Part shown: piece after piece, positions 1 through 13,028 of the stretch
How the letters are laid out: each line of letters starts with the position of its first letter
How positions within the stretch are numbered: position 1 is the first letter of the stretch
NCBI GenBank assembly: GCA_900239685.1
Contig: OENT01000203.1
Coordinates: 98,669-162,668, forward strand
DNA length: 64,000 nt
Direction: 5' to 3'
Origin: Rotaria macrura
Lineage: Eukaryota; Rotifera; Eurotatoria; Philodinida; Philodinidae
The notes under the pieces: generated by a model
The model's input: only the letters and a program-made list of their open reading frames with translations
Database searches by the model: none
Told to the model about the DNA's origin: nothing
Program-made: the position numbers and the translations under genes

Positions 1-146
1 GTAAGTCATTTTTCTTCTGTTTCATTCTTTTGCTCATAGTTTACTTAATCACTTTGACCCAAACATTTAAATAAAAGATCCTACGAACACACATACATAA
101 AGATTGCAACTAACAAGTGACGACGATCTCAAACATTAGTGATACC

Positions 147-464
147 ATGTCCTTGTTCTTCTATCTTTTTGTCATTATAACTATATCATCAACCATGTCA
201 ATACCAATAGAATCCGAAGAATACTCGTTATTTGTACCAACATCATCTCAATTTAAACGATTGACTTCACATTGCTATATTCATGATTATGAAGCATGGT
301 TAGGACGACAACAAGAATTAGTGATGTGGCTTAATTTCGCTAAATTACTTAAACTGCCCATCGAAGAAAGTAGAGCCATTCAAGAAGAATTGGAACAATT
401 TCGACTTCAATACGAATGTCTCCGTTTCATGGAACGTCTACCTCTTTCAGTTGGACCTGGTTGA
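147..464 (+). CDS. small secreted peptide precursor, unknown
   Basis: A 105-residue ORF starting at the ATG at 147. It opens with a clear signal peptide (SLFFYLFVIITISSTMS), followed by a short mature part with two cysteines, one internal Lys-Arg pair and a C-terminus ending Gly-Pro-Gly. The window begins with GTAAGT, a perfect splice donor, so a 5' untranslated exon may lie just outside and this ORF may sit in the second exon. The in-frame GTG at 117 is not a plausible eukaryotic start. The Lys-Arg pair and terminal glycine are features of neuropeptide or hormone precursors (glycine as amide donor), but I recognise no family, and two cysteines could instead mean a small disulfide protein. 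Function is unknown; the signal peptide is the firm observation. Confidence 0.5.
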   Translation: MSLFFYLFVIITISSTMSIPIESEEYSLFVPTSSQFKRLTSHCYIHDYEAWLGRQQELVMWLNFAKLLKLPIEESRAIQEELEQFRLQYECLRFMERLPLSVGPG

Positions 465-2664
465 ATATATTGATTCGAGAAGTAAACCAATGTTTGAAAT
501 AATTGAAGATTTTAAGGACAAAAAAAAAGAAGAAATAGTTGTATATGAATAGGAATACAGCTTGTTTTATACTTCAATTAAAAAATATATGCTATCATTC
601 AAATTGATATTACGTTCAAGATCGGCAAGATGTAGGAGAATATAACATTTGACATCAAATGTATTCAGCATTCTACGGAGCAGTCGATAAATAACAGAGC
701 ATGGATCAATCTATAGATTGACAGTGAATTTGAAGTTCTCTCAATCATTAAATAGAGAAAAGAAATACAATTCTGATAAATGCCATCGTCCATCGATGAA
801 GAAAATCATTATTCGAGTACTTATAGAAAGTTTTCTATTGAATCATTTATCTAATTGATTTAGAATTCATTGGACAGTGCGTAGTTTTTCGTCTCGCCAT
901 GCAATATGATTGCGGAAATCTATTTTGTGCTATTGTTAATATGAATCGCAACTTGGAAGAGATTTATGATTCTCATAATACTAGTGTGCGTTCTAATATG
1001 ACAATGCATTTGATTATTAATTACAGTAATACAAATCCAAACGACTTTTCTCAAAAGATGCATTGAAGTTGTGTTCTGTTTTAAAAGCAGTTCAAGTATT
1101 TTCTTTGACTGCTATCATCGAATCTGCATCATCCATTTCTTTTAGCGTATTTTTCCACCAGAGTTGTTTGCTTTTGAATCAAAGCTTGCGTGAATAAAAA
1201 TATGAGTTTTATTATTGTGGATATTGTAATCACAAAAATACGATAGGACTTTATAACAGAATTAAAAAGCGCTAATTGATCAAGAGAATTACTGATTCAT
1301 ACATACCCATTCAGAATCAGCATGAATCTTTGTATATTACATTGCAAATAGTGTTAATAATACTGATGGGTTTCTAAAAAAAAGACTATTTTTATCCTAT
1401 TTTTGTCACATGTTCGAACGATAATTTCGTAAATTTAAGATATTAACTACTACATGTAAATCCAAATGAAAATCTACCCAAATGAACCTGTGAAATAGGG
1501 ATTTTCAAAATATTTTTGAGAAAAAAAAGTACTCAATTACGATGAATATTATTCAAGAATTATTTTAGGATTCATGTCTTTTGAATTTATCATTGTCTAC
1601 ATTCACTATAACATAGAACCTCATTCATCTATCTTTGTAAGGGTGAATGATTTTTCAATAAGAACAAAGTCTTGATACTTGATAGGCTGTGTCTAGTAAA
1701 CCGAGTTCGTATCAGATGCAATGTAAATAGATTTGAAAAACAAGTTAGATTTTTTTGAGCGCATGGTCTACAATTGTAGGACTGATATGTTATTGTTTCA
1801 CTTTCTTGTTTACATTGTAGTTTATCAAAGTAGTCCTATGGGTTACAAAACTATGAAGCTGGTGTTCACATCAACTGACTAGCTCATGAAACTGATCGAT
1901 CAATATTTGCTTCTAGTTCACTAATAAGAATTCATGAAAACAAAATGCTCCTAAAGTTTGATGTAAACCATGATATTAGTTTACTGTCTAATCAGATATT
2001 ATAGTGGTCTAGTTGTGTAATAAAGATTAAGTGAGATTATAGTTTTGTAGTTAGCACATACCTAGAAAAATAATCTCGCTATTCTAAGATAAATTATCTA
2101 GGACGATTGTAATAATAAATACATATCGAGACTCAATAAAAAGAATTGTAATCAAATGGGAAGAACCGAAAAATATTCATATTTGTATTGACAAAAGTGT
2201 GAAAAGTAGTTAAAAATTAAATCGAAATATGATACGCTGATTTACGTTTTTTTCGATCTTGCGGTTTCTGAATCATTCCAAGAAAAAGAAATCTTTAAAG
2301 TATAGTGGAATATATGCTGGTATTTATTATATTTCAAATCGGTATAGCCGTTCATTGTCTCTCTGCTTATACTTCTCTCTGATACAAGATTGACCGATCA
2401 ACAGCTGAAGAATGATTCTGAATTAACTATTTTCTTATTCTACCGTTGTTCATCAAGGCAAAGAAGAAAAAGAGCACTTCATGTCTTGTGAGTTTTCCTT
2501 TTCTCCACAGAGAAAAAAAGCCTTCTGTGATCGACAACTATGAAAATTCTTTTATGACATCTATAGTATGAAATTAACAGTACTTGTTTATTTTCTCGTT
2601 CTCAGCGAAAAACCAACAACATCTAATGACATAAGTCAACTATTTGTGAAACATAAATATAAGA
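465..2664. other. non-coding stretch, nothing recognised
   Basis: AT-rich sequence without an ORF over about 60 codons on either strand and without a repeat I could pair up. It would hold the 3' UTR of the small secreted gene and the promoter of the F-box gene. Confidence 0.6.
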
Positions 2665-3627
2665 ATGAATTTATTCATCGAAGATCTACCGGATGAAATT
2701 CTACTTGATATATTTTCTTATTTATCTCCTTTTGATTTATTCACTGTTTTTGCTCATATCAACAATCGTTTTGATTCAATACTATGTGATCGATCAGTAC
2801 AGCTCGGTGTTCAAATAACAAATACTAACTATACTGAGATTGATTATTTCGTGAATTGTTTTACGCATGTATGCGTTTGTAAGGATGATATTGATATTCG
2901 TCAATTTACTAATCTACGTTCATTGACACTTGGCCCATTGTCGAAACCTGAAGATGAATTATTATATCAACTTATCGATCAACCCTTACATTATTTTCCT
3001 TATCTTACTCAATTAATTGTCTATCAGCCATTATCGACATGGTATTCTCCACCATCCATTCGCCTTTGGACACAGATCTTTACAAATAAATTTTCTTCTC
3101 AACTAAAACATTGTTCATTACATGGTCGTTTATTTGCATTACCAACAACATATTTTCATTGTCCTTCATTGCATAGTCTTTCGATTGGTGGTTGTTCACT
3201 CAGAGATTTACCTGCATTATTGTCAGCATTACCGAACTTAAAATTTCTGTCAACTGATATTTGGGGTATTGCTGACATATCGAATCATTCATTTTATCAT
3301 CATGCTAATCTTTCACATTTATCTATTATATTTCGTCAGCAAACAATAGTCGTCGAAGAACTTCATTGTCTTTTGTCATATGTACCATACTTGAAAATCT
3401 TTACAATAGAAGGAACAAGAAAGCATGACACATTCCAGGTTGAATATTGGTATAATGCATTGATTAGTCGATTTAAATATTTAAAAAGATTCTACTGTAC
3501 TATATATCTTAGTGATACAACTGAAAATAGAAAAATTAATATTGATGGTATGAGAAAATTCAATCGAATGTTCTCTCAAATAACATTATATCGTCAAAAT
3601 GATAACATTTTCATTTCTAATCAGTAA
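2665..3627 (+). CDS. F-box protein with degenerate leucine-rich repeats
   Basis: Uninterrupted 320-residue ORF. Residues about 3-43 form an F-box (LPDEILLDIFSYLSPFDLF followed by a variable tail), the Skp1-binding module of SCF ubiquitin ligases. The remainder (about 80-300) has repeated leucine/isoleucine patterns such as LRSLTLG, LHSLSIGGC and LKFLSTD, consistent with a degenerate leucine-rich-repeat substrate-binding domain. It should act as a substrate adaptor of an SCF E3 ligase; the substrate is unknown. Single-exon structure contrasts with the intron-rich neighbours and suggests a retroposed or lineage-expanded copy. The start is the first ATG directly before the F-box. No frameshift or stop interrupts it, so it appears functional. 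Confidence 0.85.
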   Translation: MNLFIEDLPDEILLDIFSYLSPFDLFTVFAHINNRFDSILCDRSVQLGVQITNTNYTEIDYFVNCFTHVCVCKDDIDIRQFTNLRSLTLGPLSKPEDELLYQLIDQPLHYFPYLTQLIVYQPLSTWYSPPSIRLWTQIFTNKFSSQLKHCSLHGRLFALPTTYFHCPSLHSLSIGGCSLRDLPALLSALPNLKFLSTDIWGIADISNHSFYHHANLSHLSIIFRQQTIVVEELHCLLSYVPYLKIFTIEGTRKHDTFQVEYWYNALISRFKYLKRFYCTIYLSDTTENRKINIDGMRKFNRMFSQITLYRQNDNIFISNQ

Positions 3628-4260
3628 AAGAGTTTTTTTTTAAACTTGTATCAACTATTTATTCATGAAGAATGATTTCGTATATCTACTGAAACAATTA
3701 ATAAGAACTTTAAAATTGTATATCTAGAAAGGACTACAAAAACTATAAATGCATCATGATTCAATACATATGCATATTTTGATATTCTTTCTTCGTTTAA
3801 TTTCAGTATTGTCTGTTAGATGGTGTAGCAGGTTTTTTTCTAAATTAATAAATTTGATTTTCATACATTTTATGTGATGAGAACAATAAAGTAAACACAA
3901 GAATCATGTACTATGAATATGTTCAAATGTGAACTGAGTTTTATATTTTGAATCATTGGTTTCATCGTTTCTAGAGAGAAGAACGGTAGTTTATTTCATC
4001 TATTCAAAATAGCTCATATAGTTTTCATTGCACGTTATAGTGAATAGTTTAGTTACTATGTACGAACTGAAATGTAAAACGTCAAACAGATAATGCATTC
4101 ATTCTTAATGATTGTGATTATCTCATAGAAAAAAACGACGTGCCACTCATATTGAATAGGTTAAAATGTAAAGAAAGAATAATGATATACATAACTGATA
4201 GTACTCTTCTTTTATCATTGAAAAAAGATCGATATACAAATTAAGAAAATTAAGATAATC

Positions 4261-6049
4261 ATGGAATGGGCCTCAGACATTATCGCTGAAATTTATAGAT
4301 ATCTCAATCATCGTGATGATACAGGGATTGATCGTCTCAATCGTTTATACACAGTGGCACTTCTATCGGCATTTGTTACATTAATTTCTTCTCAACAATA
4401 TTTTGTCGGCGGACGTATTACTTGTTGGGTGCCAAAAGAATTCACTAGTGCTCATAAAATTTTTGCATATGACACTTGTTGGTTAAGTCAGAGAAATTAT
4501 TACATACCAGAAAATGTCACCAAATTAGATGATCCATCATCTACAAGAACTTATCCATTTTTAATCTATCCATGGCTTCCAATAATTCTTATTGGTATGA
4601 CAGCAAGTTTTATTTTTCCATACTTACTTATTTGGCATGGATTATCAACAAGATCGGGTTTTGATATAAAACGATTGATTACATTAAATAATCCTGATCT
4701 ATTATCTCGTTCGATTCATTATACATTATTTGAAAAATATAAAATGAAAAATCAGGGAGGAATTTATATGGCATTTGTGTATCTATTGATGAAAATTTGC
4801 TATATAATAATTTTATTTTGTCAAATTCTACTGATCAACAAATTATTGATTGGAGAGTATTTTAAAATCAATATTAAACAAATTTTAAACGTTCTATCAG
4901 TTAAATATAATATGTGGTCATCGGTTAGTTTTAATTGTGATTATTTACATTTTAAAACATACTATGTATACGTTTGTTAACAGGCACACTTACCCATTGA
5001 AACAATGTGTGGTAGGTTTTATGATAATTGCATAAGACGAATAGAAATTCATTTATTTCATTGTTTAGACTTTATGATTCGAATGTTAGGTATGATTTTT
5101 GAATCTCAACATTCATAGAAATAAACAGATCAAATAAATAAGTGAAATAAAGTTAAAAAGTTGTTGTTTTGAATGAAATTTTATTCATTTTCACACTATC
5201 GAAAATAATACTTAGTGATTTAAGACATTACCATCATCGAAGTCTTTTTTCAACGTTTGCCCTATATGAAACGATATTATAAATTCTATTTTATCAATTT
5301 AGCAAGTATCGTTTTCTGATGTTCCTCGGCAATGATTATATCATTTGTGTAAACAACGGAAAACATGAATCTAAACACTAAACAAGAACGATTTATTTTA
5401 TATAATTCATATAAAATTTATCAATGTTTGCTTTCGTTATGTTTTTTCTTCGAATAAATCACTATTGCTTCTTTTATCTTACAAAAATAGGTCAAAATAA
5501 CAACTGGTACACAATACAATGTATTTTACCATTTAACTTGTTTACGAAACGTATATTTGCTTTATTAGCAGTATGGTTCAGTATATTATTTATATTAAAT
5601 ATAATTGATCTTTTCTTTGTTTGGTTATGGCAACGATTATGGTCTAGTTCACATAGATACGATTATATTTTTAGTTTATTTGATTTATACGAAATCTATC
5701 TTCGTAAGTAGATATCGATGATATGAATCGGATTCCAATAAATCTAAGTGTTTTTTTTTAGAGAAAAATAGAAACGATCAAACCATGATATTAAAAATTC
5801 ACGATCGTTTTCTTCGTCATGAATTTGTCTATAACTATTTAAAAATGTGAGAGTTACTTTATAGAGAAGAATATGAACAAGTTTGTTTATTTTAGAGATG
5901 GCTATTTACTACTTCAACTCTTACATGCTAATTCATCCGATGTTGAAATGAGTTATCTTGTTGCGAATCTATTTTATCAATTTTTAAAAGCCAAGACTCA
6001 ACAATCTCAAATAATTCTGAAACACGATGATAATAATACTTTTGTATAA
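4261..6049 (+). CDS. innexin gap-junction channel protein
   Basis: Five exons by hand: 4261-4923, 4984-5011, 5491-5703, 5762-5846, 5896-6049; GT-AG introns with consistent phases give 380 residues, a normal innexin length. Four membrane segments are visible (about residues 27-45, 100-125, 168-192, 255-280). The first extracellular loop carries the expected cysteine pair (CWVPKEF...YDTCW). The second loop has another pair, one in the 28-nt microexon (LPIETMC) and one in WYTIQCILPFNLF, the latter leading into the last membrane helix. The tail (DGYLLLQLLHANSSD) matches the innexin C-terminal region. The YYQWV motif usual before helix 2 is altered here to YPWLP. Innexins form gap junctions and hemichannels in protostomes. 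The open frame running past the first donor to 4980 is intronic read-through. Confidence 0.92.
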
Positions 6050-8451
6050 ACGAAAGAAACAAAAAAAGGTGTTTTTTTTGTCTTTGCCAATATGTCGTCA
6101 TACCAAATACATCAAAAGATTTGTAATATCCACCTTCTAATGACAAATATTCAATCTGAGAAGTATAATATGTTATCTAAAATTTTTTATCAAGAAATGC
6201 AAAATTTGATTGTCTCAAAACTTTGATAAATTTTTAACTTTCATACACATTACTCTACAGTTTAATAAATTGTGCTCGTCTTCCGCATGATAACATTCCG
6301 TGATTCCATCGGCAGAGAATGATGCTTCGATTTAAAGATGTGTATGCAAACAAGTGCGATGGAAGTGAGACTGATACCATGTGTTCTGTCTATAGATGTT
6401 ACATGACGTAATGTGTACGTTAGTTTCGCCATGTAAATCTTTTGTATTGTTCTTTGCATACTATTGATAGGAAAAAGTTTTCAAAACGTTCTATTCTCTG
6501 ATTAAGGAAAGAAAATTTTACAAATGATGAACAGTAATAATCTAATGAATAAAATCATATGTACATACATTTGATGGGATGAAATGTTTTTCCATACAAG
6601 ATAGGAGAAAATAAAATCCCAAAATATTTTACAAATAATATTCAAGATAATTCATATACGTGTCGTAGTAGAGACGTGAATTGTGTACCGTAGAAAACCA
6701 AACCAAAACATAATACGTCTATTATGTTAAACTGGTTAACCGATGATTACTTTCGTATCATCAATATTGCCATGAAGAGTTAGCTTATGCAACTGTTAGC
6801 TTGTGAATCTGCAAGGTTATCATCGAAATTTGGATACTATGAAAAATGATTCTGCATTGGAAACAAATTAAGATCGAATCATAGCTGATGATTGTTTGAA
6901 AATGGTTCGTATTGCACGATTTATATAAGATATTAACAAAAAAATTAATCAAGCAGTTGGATGCTGTATGCATGACGAGCAAAGGAAAGATCTTTCATAT
7001 TCTATTCATCGACTATTTCAATGAAAAAGCTCGATAATATTATAGAATTTAAATCTTATAATTTGATTTTGAGGTTATCTATATTTATTGAATGTATTAT
7101 TCTGTCTATCAGGCAAAAACTGCGAACATACTTGGGTTAAATCGATGAGCCAAATAATACATTTTTGCACATAATTCTTTTCTTCTCTCAAGTCTAACAC
7201 TAGTGCAAACCTATTATTCTTTTTAAATATTGACATTTTTTCTTTGTTACAAAATATTTGTCCATTATAAACTAATCAGATTATTAATTGTGGCTTTATT
7301 TATCTTTGTTCTCTTGTCAAATGTTACAAAATTCGATGCTTAACAATGAATTTGACACATGTGATGCAAATATGATAGAATTTGCGATTTTTAACATTCC
7401 ATCAAATAGTTACTAATGACCATATTGATAGCGATTTTGAAACAGACAGTAAAAATTCCATATGAATCTGACAATTCTGGTCGACAACATTAACCTCCAG
7501 CATCTTTGAACAAAAGTGACTTGACATTAATTGCAACTATTCCACCAAGAATCTCTACTGCTGACATGGGTACATATAGATTTTAATATTTAAACAGATC
7601 TCTTGTTCACCTGAAGTCCGATGGATCTATTGTTATAAAGATGATTAATTATTAGGAATGTCTCGAAGTGGAACAGAGGCGTCTCGTTATTCTAATCTTG
7701 AGAAGTGTCGTCTCTTTTCTTCACAGGATGTTGTGTTTCTTTCGATTTTTTACTCCTTACATTTCCAATTTACTTTCGACTTCTCTCTTGGTTCTGGTAA
7801 ATTTAAACGAACATTTTACAATTAGTCTCTTGATTAATTTCAAACAATCCAGGTGGTCTGTCTATCTCAATACACTATTGGTTATTAATTCGAAGCATTA
7901 TAGTGGACGTCCCAAGTTCAGTCAATGATCACAACAGACTGTAATACTTCTATTTTACTTATTTTTTATGATACCCTAATAATATTTTTGATACTCAAAC
8001 TACCTGATTTCAAGTCTTCTGGTTTTGTTATCATTCGTTTTGCAATAGACTATCTTTTATTTATTTATTTCTATACAATACTATTTAACATGGAATGAAC
8101 AAAATTTTTCGTGTTCCAATCAATAAGATTCTTTTTAGTATGACAATAGTTTCATTTGAAACATGGCTCGTCTACTGTATAAAACTAGAAAGCTGACAAT
8201 ATATGCAGATACACACGTTACTAGTCATGTAACTCCTATGAGCTCTTTATTGCTATCCTGAGTTTGACGAGCAGATAATTATGAAATGAGTAGCACAACA
8301 ACAACGAAACATCTTTAGACATATTTATCATGTTCTACTTCTCGAATCATTTCGAGAAGCGAGACTCAAAAACATATTCAAACGTTTGTTTGTTCTATTT
8401 TTCTACAAATTGTTTTTTTATTAAAATGACAAAACAGGTGCCAATGATCGT
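6050..8451. other. intergenic / possible 5' end of the aquaporin gene
   Basis: Mostly AT-rich with no convincing gene. One candidate first exon for the aquaporin is 7658-7796: an ATG-started frame of 46 codons plus one base, followed by GTAAAT, which is the right phase to join the acceptor at 8474. Its protein does not resemble any known N-terminus, so this is only a possibility. Confidence 0.3.
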
Positions 8452-11168
8452 ATGTGCTTATTTTATATTTCAGGCGAACGAACAATAGTCGATGGTATTC
8501 GTTTGGATTCTGTTCGATCACAAAGTCCATGGCTTCGTTTATTAGCTGAATCTATTGCCGAACTAATCGGTACAGCTATACTTGTGTTATTTGGATGTTC
8601 GGGTATTGCTCAATACACGTTATCACGTGGTGTTCTTGCCAACTTTTTATCGGTTAATTTTGCTTTTGGATTTGGAGCAATGATAAGTGTATATGTAGCT
8701 GGTCCAGTGTCAGGTGAGCTATGGATATTAATTATTCTCCACGATAAATCTTTAGATTACATTCATAACTAGGTGCTCACATTAATCCAGCTGTAACAAT
8801 ATCAATGTTAAGTTTGCGATCGATTACTCCATTACAATGCGTTGCGTATATTGTTTCTCGTACGTATTCGAAAAATAATTATTTTACACTATTACATGTA
8901 CGATAACAATAGACGTGGTTCTATTCTTGTTTGATAAGACTCGACGAATCTAGATAGAAGAGTTCAAATTTTCACTACTAAACTAATACATAGTTAATAT
9001 ACGTAGCTCATGATAAATAACGGCGGAGATATTCAATTTGTTTGACGTGTATACACACACACACACACAGGGTATGTCTTAAGCTCACAATAGGAAAGTA
9101 TACCATAATTATTTTAGCGTTTGAATCTATTTACTCTTAAATTTCAAAATAATGGATTCTCAAAGATATTTAAATAGAATTTGTATTCTTTTTAATTCTA
9201 TAAAATTGATTTAATCTATATGAAACAAGACAGAGCGACCGAAGAATTCTTAATAACGGAAATCTTATGAACAGTTTGAAACTTCCATTATTTTTTGCGT
9301 ATACATCAAGAACAATCTATTGTCTATATCAATGAAATCAGCGTTTAAAATTTAACGATTGATTCGAATAATTATGATTCTATCTTTTTCACTGCGTTGG
9401 CAAAATATCTTGATCTCTTATAAATAAAAGACGTTTTTGTAATGAATGATTTGATACATCTAATTCTTGCTCTTCTTTCGTTAGTATCAAGTTCGTATCA
9501 TCACTTATGTATACATACTAGATTTATAACTTGTTTCATTTCAATTAAATCTCAAGGAAAAATACTTACCGATACGTTTCGCTCAGATAAGTTCAGATCT
9601 ACTACTCATATGTAATCTATTATTATCTCTCGATTTGTGTTTACTGTAAACGATCAAAATTGCTTTATTAAGAGTTATTTCGTGTCTATCACATTGAATG
9701 TGTTTGAATCTGCTTTTTATCATTGTAAAAATAAAGATCTCATTCAAGTTTTTCTTGAATTTACTAGCGATGCTAATTTTTTTTTCTGGTGGCACAACCA
9801 TAGCGAAACTTATCGAAATCTAATAAAGAAATTCAAACTGATTAGAAGAATATTCAAGGTAAAAGACAAGTTCGACGTTGATCCTATTAGATCAAAGATG
9901 AGAGTTTTATTGAAGCCGTAGTTGTTAATTGAAATCGATGAATTTGGCGGTTGTATTTGATATTTATTGACCGTAAGACAAATTTCATTAATCGAACTTG
10001 GAAGCACTTCAATGATAATCGCTTTTTGATGGTCGAATATGCTCCGTTGTAGTATTTTCGTGCCATAAGCGGAAGCATATTGAGTAAAAGATTTAAACGT
10101 ATGGTATTGATTCTTGCATCCGTTATTCTAATATTTGAAGTATATCACTCATCTGTAGAGTTAGAGATTGTAAGTAGAAGGAACTTCTAAGTGATGAGAA
10201 AGACATGAGTAACTGGAATTGTCATGTTTTAATGGAACTTTTATATTTTCATGTCGCGAAACTTTATCATTGCTGTTGTTATAACTTTTTACTGTAGCAT
10301 AGTCATATACTACTTATTTCATTTAGAATATGTTGTCATGCAAATCAATTCATTTTATCTTTAACTAAAATAACATAATAACATAGAAAAATCAATAATG
10401 ATGACTTCTTTTCTACTAAAATTGTCATTTCCGATAAAAAGAGACAGCTTCTGTATTATGTAATCGATTTTACTTTCAGAACTTCTTGGTGCATTTATTG
10501 CAGCCGCGTTAGTATTTGGAAACTATTATGATGCAATCAATAAATTTGATAATGGTGTGAGACAGGTGAATAATTCTTTGTATCAAAATAGAAAAATGAG
10601 TATTGATAGAAGTAAATTCTCACATAAAAATAGGTCACAGGTCCACAATCAACAGCTGGAATATTTGGTACATTGCCTACACAAGGTATCAGTCAACTGT
10701 CTCTTTTTTTTGATCAAGTCCTGTCAACATCTCTTTTACTTGTGGCTATTTGTGCATTATCAAACAAACGAAATAAATTTGTAGCTAATTCACAAATTCC
10801 ATTTGCTGTTGGTTTTATTATTGTTGCCATTGGTGTTGCTTTTGGTATTGAAGATCGAGTTTTGATTCTTTTCATTTCATCGATTTTCTTTTTATCTGAA
10901 AGGGTACAACTGTGGGTTTCCAATAAATCCAGCGCGTGATTTAGGTCCACGTCTATTTTCACTTTGCGCTGGTTATGGTTCAGAAGTATTTTCTGTTGGT
11001 AATTATTATTTTTGGATACCTTTGCTGGGCCCAATTGTTGGTGGATTGATTGGTACGTGGAGTTATTATGGTTATAGTAAATTAATGAAAATACACATTG
11101 TCGAACATGATCGTGGTATTGCTCGTGCACGTTGTCAATTAGATGTGCAAAATATTACACGGATATAA
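8452..11168 (+). CDS. aquaglyceroporin (MIP family channel), 5' end unresolved
   Basis: Exons: 8474-8713 (or from ATG 8452), 8773-8859, 10480-10565, 10634-10844, 10903-11168. All introns are GT-AG and phases agree; about 297 codons from 8474. Both half-helix signatures are intact: AHINPAVT after the first intron and [13 protein letters not shown] in the last exon. The Asp following the second NPAR is the classic marker of the glycerol-transporting subgroup (GlpF/AQP3/7/9/10-like). Six hydrophobic helices can be followed. It should be a membrane channel for water and glycerol or other small solutes. The exon at 8474 is preceded by a good acceptor (ATTTCAG), so either translation starts at ATG 8452 across this sequence or an upstream exon exists. 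The second intron (1,620 nt) is far longer than the others (58-68 nt). Confidence 0.92.
9053..9070. repeat. (AC)n microsatellite in aquaporin intron
   Basis: Run of about nine AC dinucleotides inside the 1.6-kb aquaporin intron. Confidence 0.9.
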
Positions 11169-12456
11169 TCCGAAATTCAATCCTAATTAGATGAACAGAT
11201 TCAAGAAAAGGAAGGCATTTGAGCATTTCACATTTTTATCACGATATAATACATGGACATGAGTTGATTACAAGTAAATAGATATTTGATCGAACATTAT
11301 GATCGATAAGAAATTCTTATTGTTCCTTTTTTGTATATTTTATATTGAATTTTCAAGCTTTGTGTATGATAATATATCTTGTAATCATAAATATGTATAA
11401 CAAATTGAACATACTAGATTATTCACGTTGAACATTTTTCTTATTGTGAATAATACAAATATTTATATGTATATAATTTTTTGCGTAATATTGAGATTTT
11501 AAATGAAAAACAACTGTAAATAATTTTTGAATTGTTCAGTTAATATCGTCAAGGCAAAAAAATAATAAATCATAGATTTTTAATACTATGCAACATCAAG
11601 AGAATTGGAATGAAAAGCCTTAACACATTAAGGCAAGTGAAAATTCAAAGTTAACACACTGCATCTATGTAAAGATCTGTACATGCATACGAGTATGGAT
11701 TTTCGGTTATAACTATTAGTCTTCTTAACTTATGTACTTACATAAAGTAATAAAATGTCAATGTTTCGAACTTTTGTCATCGGTGATCAATAAAATGAAT
11801 TGAAAATCGAGTTATATATATATATATATATTTATTACTGGTATGAGATAAACCAATGAAGAAAGATCTTGAAAAGCATTAGACTGGATTAGAAATTGAA
11901 CAGAAGCTATTTGAATGATTTACGTATTTTAAATATAGCGACTTAGTAGTTCGTAGTCGAAACATATATTCAAAATCAGGACTATGTCGTTCTGTAGTTG
12001 CGTTTCTCAATCTTATATTTTCTTCTTACACAATAAAACAAGCCTTCACTCATTTGATTCACTTATGTCTCACATATAGCTTTTTTGTTTGTACTTTCCG
12101 ATAATGAATCTTCTTTATCCTGCCATAAGCGAAATCAAGATAATCAAATCAAAACCATTTAGTATGCACTAGGAAAAATCGATAGGACACCAATGAAGAA
12201 TGAAAAATACAGTAGGACAAACTACTCCGCAATTGTTCTTCTTCTCATTATAGTTATGGTTATGTTGATGAGAATGAATTTTATTTTACATCAAAATATA
12301 TCATATGACAAGGCAAGATAAAATTACTGTTACACGGTGCATCTATACAACATATTTGAACATCAATATTAAAGGATTAAAGAAAAATAATCTACGCAAT
12401 CAATTTTGACTAGGCATATATAAAGCGAATATTTTAGTGTAACATGTTATTAAAAC
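11169..12456. other. intergenic, no gene seen
   Basis: AT-rich, contains a (TA)n run near 11814-11830. It should include the aquaporin 3' UTR and the promoter of the following small gene; no ORF or paired repeat was found. Confidence 0.6.
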
Positions 12457-12825
12457 ATGCTATCTTTCTACCTACGAAGTATTTGTCTTATTTTAATTTT
12501 ATGTAACTATGTATTCGGATCATCAAACTCTGCATCGTGCAAATGTGAATGTTGTCCAGGTGAACAATGTTCCCCTCAAAAATTAATGCTCTTTGTTGAG
12601 TCATGCAATGAAATTACATGTTCTTTTGATCGATGTTATACAGCTTATCCAAAAATATGTGGCCTTGTACCTGGTATTACCAACATGTCATGTAGTTTTA
12701 TACCTGAAAGTTCAACTAGTGCATCTTACATTGAAATTACTCTCGTACCTAATGTTGCATCTTATCATTTTATTTTACCACTAACAATTACAAGCTATCT
12801 TCTATTGGTTCGTCTGCTCAAATAA
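12457..12825 (+). CDS. small cysteine-rich secreted or GPI-anchored protein, unknown
   Basis: Single-exon ORF of 122 residues. It begins with a signal peptide (residues about 1-22, LRSICLILILCNYVFG), followed by a compact domain with about eleven cysteines starting CKCECCPGEQC, and ends in a hydrophobic stretch (about 103-121, FILPLTITSYLLLVRLL) preceded by small residues. Signal peptide, cysteine-rich domain and C-terminal hydrophobic tail together fit a GPI-anchored or membrane-tethered extracellular protein. The cysteine spacing does not match an EGF, Ly6 or chitin-binding pattern I can name. The stop lies 203 bases from the stop of the convergent claudin-like gene. Confidence 0.7.
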   Translation: MLSFYLRSICLILILCNYVFGSSNSASCKCECCPGEQCSPQKLMLFVESCNEITCSFDRCYTAYPKICGLVPGITNMSCSFIPESSTSASYIEITLVPNVASYHFILPLTITSYLLLVRLLK

Positions 12826-13028
12826 TTTTAAAACCTCATATTATAATTGTTGTATATTAAGACAATATTAATGATGTATTATAAATAAAACTAATTTTAG
12901 TAGAGTGAATAGATGACGAATGGTATATCTCATGAAATTAAGTTTTCATTTTTATTTCCAAAAAAAATAAACAAAAAAAACACGAAAATTCATATTCTCG
13001 AATAGATTTATTTTGCCTATGCGTGTTC

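Noticed and set aside
5928-6146. Minus-strand 72-codon ORF
   Set aside because: Antisense to the last innexin exon, which has innexin motifs and correct phase.
8426-8473. ATG at 8426 as the aquaporin start with a tiny intron
   Set aside because: The intron would be 24-37 nt, below the size seen elsewhere here, and the frame does not join.
9583-10078. Several overlapping ORFs on both strands
   Set aside because: They lie in the long aquaporin intron, overlap each other in different frames and show no domain; a buried gene cannot be excluded but is unsupported.
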